NCBI GenBank assembly: GCA_046765875.1
Contig: JBKPSJ010000289.1
Coordinates: 1-27,554 of the forward strand
Length of the DNA stretch: 27,554 nucleotides
Reading direction: 5' to 3'
DNA from: DASRHY01 sp046765875
Lineage (GTDB): Bacteria; Actinomycetota; Actinomycetes; Propionibacteriales; Kribbellaceae
Part shown: positions 22,142 through 27,554 of the stretch, piece by piece
How positions within the stretch are numbered: position 1 is the stretch's first letter
Layout of the letters: each line of letters starts with the position of its first letter
The notes under the pieces: generated by a model
Database searches by the model: none
Seen by the model: only the letters and a program-made list of their open reading frames with translations
What the model was told of the DNA's origin: nothing
Position numbers and translations under genes: made by a program

Positions 22142-22974
22142 CTACCCGGGAAGGACGTGGAGCGGCATGCGGCTGAAGTTCTCGATCTCGTCCTGAAGGC
22201 CGCGCCCATCGCCGCCTGCGAGCCGGCCGCATCGCCGAACGCCCATTCCGGACCGGTCTGGTCGGTGTACGCCTCGACGGCCAATGTCGAGTACCGCAGG
22301 CCGCTGGCCGCCTCGCCGGGCAGCCAGGCCAGCGCGTCGGCGGCGTAGTACAGCTGCCGGGCGCGACGGAACGTACAAATGCCGCCGAGTTCGTCGAGAT
22401 CGTCGTTCTGCACCGCGTTCCAGGCGTGGTCGGCCCGCTCCAGCGCGTCGGTGGCGGCCTCGGCATTACCGAGTGCGGCCCACGCTCGCGCCTCGCTGAC
22501 CGGCAACCAGACGCCGGTCGTGCTATTGGAACGCTCGGCGTGCCCGGCGCCCAGTTGTGCGTACCGGACCGACTTGTGCGGGTTGCCGGCCCAGTACGAG
22601 ACGAGCGACTGCAGACCACGGATCCATGCCCGCAGCCCGTTGTGATCCGCGCTGTCGGCGCACAGGTACGCAGTATGTGCCTGGGCCAGTGCGGTGTCCG
22701 AGTTGCCCAGGTCGTGTGAGGCCTTGGCGAGAAGTCCGCCTGTAACTCCGCCGAGGAAATACAAGCGGCGGAGGTGTTCGCGGCGTTGCCGGCGCTCGAG
22801 GAGGGCGAAGACCAGGTCCTGGGTCTCGACGAGTTGGCCCAGGACCTCAGTCAGTGCACGCTTGGGGTAGGCGACCGCGACGTGCCGGACATCGTCGTAG
22901 ACCTGCTCCATCGCCCCATCACCGAGACCACCATGAGCGGCGACGGTGAACGCCCTCCCGCGCCTGCCCGCCAT
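22142..22974 (-). pseudogene. Decayed regulator gene: C-terminal (TPR-like) part of an XRE-type protein, with deletion and frameshift
   Basis: From ATG 22974 (GGGAGG at 22979-22984) the frame reads MAGRRGRAFTVAAHGGLGDG and then a helical repeat part (for example KASHDLGNSDTALAQAHTAY, later SEARAWAALGNAEAATDALE) up to EWAFGDAAGSQAAMG near 22210. This is the sensor-like C-terminal half of actinobacterial XRE/HTH regulators. The N-terminal HTH is absent. The normal family C-terminus (DEIENFSRMPLHVLPG) appears in another frame, ending with TAG 22142-22144. So about 50-60 codons and the frame have been lost near 22195-22215. Read without the shift, the frame would run 550 bp into the MpaB gene. 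It sits 19 nt after the kinase gene. Confidence 0.75.
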
Positions 22975-22993
22975 GGTTCCTCCCGTCCGGGCT

Positions 22994-24481
22994 CTACGTG
23001 TCGGCAGGCTCCCCGTCGGTGCCGGGCCCCGCCGCGGGCCCGTCCGTGTCGTCCTGCGGGAACAGCGGCAGGCACACCTTGAACCGGGTATCACCCGCTT
23101 CGGCCGACTCTACTGTGAGGTCGCCGTGGTGCTTGTTCACCACGATTCGCCAGGAGATGTCGAGACCGAGGCCGGTGCCCTCGCCGATCGGCTTGGTGGT
23201 GAAGAACGGCTCGAAGATCCGGCCGCGGATCTCCTCGGGGATGCCCGGGCCGGTGTTGCCGATCTCGACCACGGCGTTGTCGCCGTCGCGCCAGGTCCGC
23301 AGCGTCAATGTGCCGTGCCCGCCCATCGCGTGCACCGCGTTGTCGATGATGTTGGTCCAGACCTGGTTGAGCTCCGCCGCGTACGCCGGTACGGGCGGCA
23401 GCGTGCGGTCGAAGTCCTTGACGATCTCCAGGCCCTTGGTCTTCGAGGCCAGCATCACCAGCGTCGACTCGAGTAGCTCGTGCAGGTCGGCGGTCTGGTA
23501 CGGCGCCCGGTCCATCTGCGAGTACTGCTTGGCCGCGCTGAGCAGCGTCGAGATCCGGGTCACGGAGTCGTCGATCTCGTTCATCAGGGATTCGGTGTCG
23601 ACCGTGTAGTAGATCCAGCGGACCGCCCCCTCGAGGTACTGCGGCCCGACGGCGTCCAGCACCGTCTCCATCCAGGCAGGGTCCAGCCCGCCGCCGGCGA
23701 GTACAGGTGCGATGTCCCAGGCGCCGGCCACGTTGTGGTCGTCCAGCCAGTCGGCGAGCGAGTCCTCCGCATCGCTGAGCTCCAGCGGAGTCTTGGTGGT
23801 CGTTGCCTTCGCCAGTCGCTCGACCGCGTCCTCCTGCAACTCGACGATCTTGTGCAGGTTGGTCGCGTCCAGCGTGCCGTCGGCGAGCATCGCCAGCTTC
23901 GAGCGCATACCGGCCACTCGCTCGCGCAGGGTTGCCGAGGCCCGGACGGCGGCGGCGGCCGGGTTGTTCAACTCGTGAGTCAGTCCGGCCGACAGCGAAC
24001 CGAGTGCCAGCAACCGCTCTCGTTGCCCGATCGTCTGCGCCGCGCGCCGCTGGCTCAGCAGGATGCCCTCGATCAGGTGCACCGCCATCGGGAACCACGT
24101 GTGGATCATCTCGGCGAGTTTGTCCGCGTCGATCACGAGGAACGTGGACGGCTCCAACGCACGCATCGTCGCCGGGTACGTCGTCTGCCGGGCCTGGCCC
24201 ATGAACGCGCCGAACGCGCCGGCGTACACGCCGCGCTGCCGGGTCGGCGCGGTGGTCTCGATCTGCTGACCGTGTGACAGCTTGGTCAGCGAGATCATCC
24301 CGTCGAGCAGTACGAAGCAGCAGGTCGCCTCGTCGCCCTCGTTGAACACCGAGCCCGTGCCGAACGACTTGACGTACGCCTCGCTGGACAGCCAGTCGAG
24401 CTGCTCGTCGTTCAGCGAGTCGAACAGGAACAGCTTCTTGATCTCGGCCGGCGGCAGCCGTACCAGCTCCAGATCGGTCAT
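22994..24481 (-). CDS. Cyclic-nucleotide-binding-domain sensor histidine kinase
   Basis: A 495-aa soluble kinase. Residues about 15-135 form a cNMP-binding-like domain (FLFDSLNDEQLDWL, GSVFNEGDEATCCFVLLDGMISL). The dimerisation/phosphoacceptor part has His169 in LSAGLTHELNNPAAA. The ATPase domain shows the N-box NIIDNAVHA (377-385), GNTGPGIPEE (408-417) and GEGTGLGL (433-440). No membrane helix is present, so it senses inside the cell. GGAGG lies 7 nt before ATG 24481; GTG 24484 is the alternative. The start overlaps the stop of the REC-fusion gene (GTGATGA), which strongly suggests that the two proteins form one signalling pair. Confidence 0.93.
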   Translation of the reverse strand: MTDLELVRLPPAEIKKLFLFDSLNDEQLDWLSSEAYVKSFGTGSVFNEGDEATCCFVLLDGMISLTKLSHGQQIETTAPTRQRGVYAGAFGAFMGQARQTTYPATMRALEPSTFLVIDADKLAEMIHTWFPMAVHLIEGILLSQRRAAQTIGQRERLLALGSLSAGLTHELNNPAAAAVRASATLRERVAGMRSKLAMLADGTLDATNLHKIVELQEDAVERLAKATTTKTPLELSDAEDSLADWLDDHNVAGAWDIAPVLAGGGLDPAWMETVLDAVGPQYLEGAVRWIYYTVDTESLMNEIDDSVTRISTLLSAAKQYSQMDRAPYQTADLHELLESTLVMLASKTKGLEIVKDFDRTLPPVPAYAAELNQVWTNIIDNAVHAMGGHGTLTLRTWRDGDNAVVEIGNTGPGIPEEIRGRIFEPFFTTKPIGEGTGLGLDISWRIVVNKHHGDLTVESAEAGDTRFKVCLPLFPQDDTDGPAAGPGTDGEPADT

Positions 24482-26160
24482 CACAGCACCTCCAAATACC
24501 GGTGCACCAGCGTCACCGCCATCGCGCCGTCGCCGACCGCCGAGGCGACCCGTTTCACCGACTCGGCCCGCACGTCACCGGCCGCGAACACACCCGGCAG
24601 GCTGGTCTCCAGGTGGTACGGATCGCGGTCCAGCGGCCAGCCGTGCGGCTTGCCGTCGAGGTCGGGTCCGGTGAGGATGAACCCGCGCTCGTCGAGCTGG
24701 ATCGGCAGCCATTCCGTACGCGGCGCCGCTCCGATGAAGACGAACAACCACTCGCCGTCCACTTCGCGGCTCTCGCCTGTCGCGGTGTTGCGCAGCGTCA
24801 GCCGTTCCAGGTGCTCAGCGCCCTTGCCCTCCACCACCTCCGTGCAGGTGTGCACCTCGATGCACGGGATCTGGCTGATCTGCTCGATCAGGTACGCCGA
24901 CATGGTGGTCTCGAGCCCGGTCGCACGGACGAGCAGGTGAACCTTGTTCGCATGCCGGGAGAAGTACACGGCGGCCTGTCCGGCCGAGTTAGCCCCGCCG
25001 ACGATGTAGACGTCACGGCCCTTGCAGTGCGGCCCCTCCGTCGACGCCGACCCGTAGTAGACGCCGCGGCCGGTCAGCCCGTCGAGGCCGGGCGCCTCCA
25101 GGGTCCGGTACGAGACACCCGTGGCCAGGATGACCGCGTGCGCCGACAGTTCGCCGCCGTCGTCGAACCTGACGGTCCGCTGCGAGCCACGGGCCTCCAG
25201 CCCGACCACCCGCCGGGTGGTGAGCACCTCCGCGCCGAACCGGACGGCCTGCCGGCGGGCCCGGTCGGTCAACTGAGCGCCGGATACGCCGTCGGGGAAG
25301 CCCAGGTAGTTCTCGATCCGACTGGACTGGCCGGCCTGCCCGCCGGTCGCCAGTTGCTCGACCAGCACGGTCTTGAGTCCCTCGCTCGCGCCATACACCG
25401 CGGCACCGAGCCCGGCCGGACCGCCGCCGACCACGACCAGATCGTAGAACTGCTTGGCCGCGCTCGTCGTCAGCCCGACGTTCGCAGCCAGTTCGGCGTC
25501 GGTCGGCGCCACCAGCACGTCGCCACCCGGGCTCACGACCACGGGCAGCATGTGCCCATCCACGCCGCCGGCCTCGAGCAGCCGCCGGCCCTCCTCGCTG
25601 TCGACCGAGTACCAGCGGTACGGCACCGCGTTGCGGGCCAGGAAGTCGCGGCATTCGTACGAAGGAGCCGACCACCGGTGGCCGATGACCTTCGTCTCCG
25701 GTACGGCATGGTCCGGGGTCGCCGACCAGGCCTCGAGCAGTGAGTCGATCACCGGGTACAGCTTCTCCTCCGGTGGATCCCACGGCTTGAGCAGATAGTG
25801 GTCCAGGTCGACCACGTTGATCGCCTGGATCGCGGCATCTGTGTCGGCGTAGGCCGTCAGCAGCACCCGGCGGGCACGCGGGAACAGGTCCATGGCCTGC
25901 TCGAGGAACTCGATCCCGGTCAGCTGTGGCATCCGGTAGTCGGCCAGCAGGATCGCGACGGTCTCGCCGCGCAGTTTCAGCTCGCGTAGTGCTTCGAGCG
26001 CCTGCTCCGCGCTCTCGGCCCGGACGATGCGGTGGTTCTCGCCGTATCGGCGGCGCAGGTCGCGCGCGATCGATCGAGAGACCCCCGGGTCGTCGTCGAC
26101 GGTCAGGATGACTGACCGGGCCGGTTCATCGCCGGCCGGGCGGATCTGCGGCTGTGTCAC
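24481..26160 (-). CDS. Response-regulator receiver fused to thioredoxin-like and thioredoxin-reductase-like domains
   Basis: A 559-aa three-part protein. Residues 16-140 are a receiver domain: Asp22-24, phosphoacceptor Asp74 in LLADYRMP, Thr102 and Lys125 in LLKPW. Residues about 155-230 look like a thioredoxin/glutaredoxin-type domain with one Cys (Cys170 in APSYECRDFL). Residues 238-559 form a TrxR-like flavoprotein: FAD site VVVGGGPAGLGAA, GGQAGQSSRIENYLGFP, NADPH site IVGGANSAGQAA and VFAAGDVR. The redox CxxC of true TrxR is absent; the matching place reads GSASTEGPHCKG. So electron flow must end elsewhere, perhaps at Cys170. I start at GTG 26160 with GAGGG upstream. The following kinase is the probable phosphodonor. 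An output role in redox control is inference. Confidence 0.92.
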   Translation of the reverse strand: MTQPQIRPAGDEPARSVILTVDDDPGVSRSIARDLRRRYGENHRIVRAESAEQALEALRELKLRGETVAILLADYRMPQLTGIEFLEQAMDLFPRARRVLLTAYADTDAAIQAINVVDLDHYLLKPWDPPEEKLYPVIDSLLEAWSATPDHAVPETKVIGHRWSAPSYECRDFLARNAVPYRWYSVDSEEGRRLLEAGGVDGHMLPVVVSPGGDVLVAPTDAELAANVGLTTSAAKQFYDLVVVGGGPAGLGAAVYGASEGLKTVLVEQLATGGQAGQSSRIENYLGFPDGVSGAQLTDRARRQAVRFGAEVLTTRRVVGLEARGSQRTVRFDDGGELSAHAVILATGVSYRTLEAPGLDGLTGRGVYYGSASTEGPHCKGRDVYIVGGANSAGQAAVYFSRHANKVHLLVRATGLETTMSAYLIEQISQIPCIEVHTCTEVVEGKGAEHLERLTLRNTATGESREVDGEWLFVFIGAAPRTEWLPIQLDERGFILTGPDLDGKPHGWPLDRDPYHLETSLPGVFAAGDVRAESVKRVASAVGDGAMAVTLVHRYLEVL

Positions 26161-26302
26161 TCGTCGGCCCTCACGCTTCCCATTCTTACAGCGCGGCACC
26201 AGACCCCGTCTCGTCGTTCGACAGGGCTGTGGACGGCTCCGATCCGTACGCCGGCCGGCACCGAACGCCATCTGTACGGACCGCCGACCGCCAGGGGAGA
26301 CC
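26161..26302. promoter_or_regulatory. Divergent gap before the fusion operon and the transglycosylase gene
   Basis: On the minus strand a -10-like TGTAAGAAT (about 26184-26192) lies some 24-30 nt before GTG 26160. On the plus strand AGGGGAG (26293-26299) is the ribosome site of ATG 26303. No regulator site stands out. Confidence 0.35.
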
Positions 26303-27554
26303 ATGTTCGACCACAAACTGCGCTGGGTGGGGGCTGCCGGTGTATCCGCGGCCGTGGCTGCGGCAGCGCTCGCGCTGATGCCTTCCGGACAGTCCGGGTC
26401 CTTGCCGACGGCTCTGCCCGCCGACGCGGATTTCGTCCCGGACGTGATGCTGCGGGAGTTCATCGACCCTGGTCAGCTGGCCGCGGTACCGGTGGGCCCT
26501 GGCCGGGTCGCAAAGCCCGTCGCGCAGGTCCTGAACGGGTCGGAGATCGTCGAGTCCCTCGGTGACAGCGGCATCCCCGAGGTCGCCGAACGCGCCTACA
26601 AGCAGGCCGCGGCACGATCGGCCTCCTGCGGACTGCGCTGGACACTGCTGGCCGCGATCGGCCGGGTCGAGTCCAACCACGGCCGGTTCGGCGGCACCGA
26701 GCTGCGGGCCGACGGTACCGGGACGATGCGGATCCGGGGTGTCCCACTGGACGGCCGCGCGAACGTCGCGCTGATCCGCGACACCGACGGCGGTGCGCTC
26801 GACGGCGACCCCGTATACGACCGGGCGGTCGGGCCGATGCAGTTCATCCCGTCGACCTGGCGGCTGGTGCAGGCTGACGGCAACGGCGACGGCCGGGCGG
26901 ACGTGTTCAACATCTACGACGCCGCGTTGGGTGCCGCTCGGTACTTGTGCACCGGCGCCACCGATCTCGGCGATCCTGCCCAGGCCGCGGCCGCGGTCCG
27001 GCGGTACAACAACGCCGACGAGTACGTGCGCGTCGTCCTCAACCTCGCGGCGATGTACGAAACCGGCCGTGTGCAGGTGCTTCCGCCGGCCGTCGTTCCG
27101 GATCTTCCCCGCGCCAGCGCAAGCCCCGCGTTCCCGTGGCGGCCGTCGTACCGGCAGCCCATCCAGCCGCGGACATCCACCTTTGCGCCGCCCCGGATCA
27201 ACCCGCCTGAAAGCCCGCACACCCCGCCCCGCGCACGTGCCAGGCCGACCTCTCGGCCGACGGCGCTGGAGCCCACAAGCCCGCCGCCTCCCTCTACCAA
27301 ACCGACCAGGCCGACCAGGCCGGCTCAGCCGTCCACGCCGACCGCCGGCCCGACGGCGCCAGTGACGCCGAGTCCCACCGCGTCGGCCCCGACGCCGAGT
27401 CCCACCGCGTCGACCCCGACGCCGAGTCCCACCGCATCGGCCCCGACGCCGACGACTCCTGCCGCTTCGGCGCCGACGTCAACCGAGCCGACGACCAGGC
27501 CCAGTTCGCCGGCGGCTGAACGACCCGGCACAGTGGCCGTCGGATGGGCGCCTG
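26303..27554 (+). CDS. Secreted lytic transglycosylase (MltB-like), 3' end outside window
   Basis: The start of a secreted peptidoglycan lyase that cuts the glycan strand. It opens at ATG 26303 with a signal-type segment (KLRWVGAAGVSAAVAAAALAL). The catalytic domain (about 80-250) has the Glu in AAIGRVESNHGRFGG, the family GPMQFIPSTW motif and a DVFNIYDAALGAARYLC segment. A long Pro/Thr/Ser-rich tail follows and runs off the right edge. Three 27-bp units at 27365-27445 code TPSPTASAP. The tail probably spans the cell wall. No stop codon is reached in the window. Confidence 0.92.
   Translation, partial: MFDHKLRWVGAAGVSAAVAAAALALMPSGQSGSLPTALPADADFVPDVMLREFIDPGQLAAVPVGPGRVAKPVAQVLNGSEIVESLGDSGIPEVAERAYKQAAARSASCGLRWTLLAAIGRVESNHGRFGGTELRADGTGTMRIRGVPLDGRANVALIRDTDGGALDGDPVYDRAVGPMQFIPSTWRLVQADGNGDGRADVFNIYDAALGAARYLCTGATDLGDPAQAAAAVRRYNNADEYVRVVLNLAAMYETGRVQVLPPAVVPDLPRASASPAFPWRPSYRQPIQPRTSTFAPPRINPPESPHTPPRARARPTSRPTALEPTSPPPPSTKPTRPTRPAQPSTPTAGPTAPVTPSPTASAPTPSPTASTPTPSPTASAPTPTTPAASAPTSTEPTTRPSSPAAERPGTVAVGWAP
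27365..27445 (+). repeat. Three 27-bp tandem repeats in the transglycosylase tail
   Basis: The units at 27365-27391, 27392-27418 and 27419-27445 differ at only a few bases and keep the reading frame (TPSPTASAP, TPSPTASTP, TPSPTASAP). Copy number could vary between strains without a frameshift. Confidence 0.85.

Noticed and set aside
21550..23094. 514-aa protein covering the regulator remnant and half of MpaB
   Set aside because: The part after about 22200 is nonsense in the wrong frame over the well-conserved MpaB gene, while the true C-terminus appears in another frame.

Overview
The window is about 27.5 kb of high-GC, gene-dense DNA with frequent GTG and TTG starts, ATGA/TGATG stop-start overlaps and no long AT-rich stretches. 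The gene families point to an actinomycete. The order crgA, DUF881 gene, pabA, pknB, pbpA, rodA, pstP, fhaB, fhaA, tRNA-Leu is the conserved division and cell-wall cluster that lies near oriC in many actinobacteria. A member of the Propionibacteriales such as Kribbella is my best guess, but this is inference from style, not a database match.

Left part (1-3930): the 3' end of a frameshifted secreted-sugar-hydrolase-like gene, a GH43 lipoprotein overlapping it, and a divergent pair made of a MocR-type regulator and a PNPOx-fold protein. The convergent gap before crgA holds a tight group of DnaA boxes.

Core cluster (3931-13793): crgA on the minus strand, diverging from a DUF881 gene and a PabA/TrpG-type amidotransferase on the plus strand. 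Then a strong bidirectional hairpin, and the minus-strand operon fhaA-fhaB-pstP-rodA-pbpA-pknB (transcribed in that order). This operon couples Ser/Thr phosphorylation, its reversal and FHA phospho-readers to peptidoglycan synthesis at the septum or tip. A class II tRNA-Leu(CAG) diverges from fhaA.

Middle accessory part (13794-20777): a 600-bp non-coding stretch with a two-copy tandem repeat and hairpins; a 672-aa protein with a metzincin-like zinc motif and an N-terminal motif seen in contractile-injection cargo, translationally coupled to an unknown 212-aa protein; a LysR DNA-binding domain fused to a complete HSL-type alpha/beta hydrolase, divergent from a small HSL-like protein without catalytic residues; a group II truncated haemoglobin; and an ArgP/LysG-LysE pair for basic amino acid export.

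Right part (20748-27554): a minus-strand run of a REC-thioredoxin-like-TrxR-like fusion, a cNMP-binding histidine kinase, a decayed regulator gene, an MpaB-type oxygenase and a GNAT acetyltransferase. A secreted lytic transglycosylase diverges from the run and leaves the window.

The most unusual items are the LysR-hydrolase fusion with its catalytically dead partner, the metzincin protein with its coupled partner, the DnaA-box group outside an obvious origin, and the redox/two-component fusion operon.
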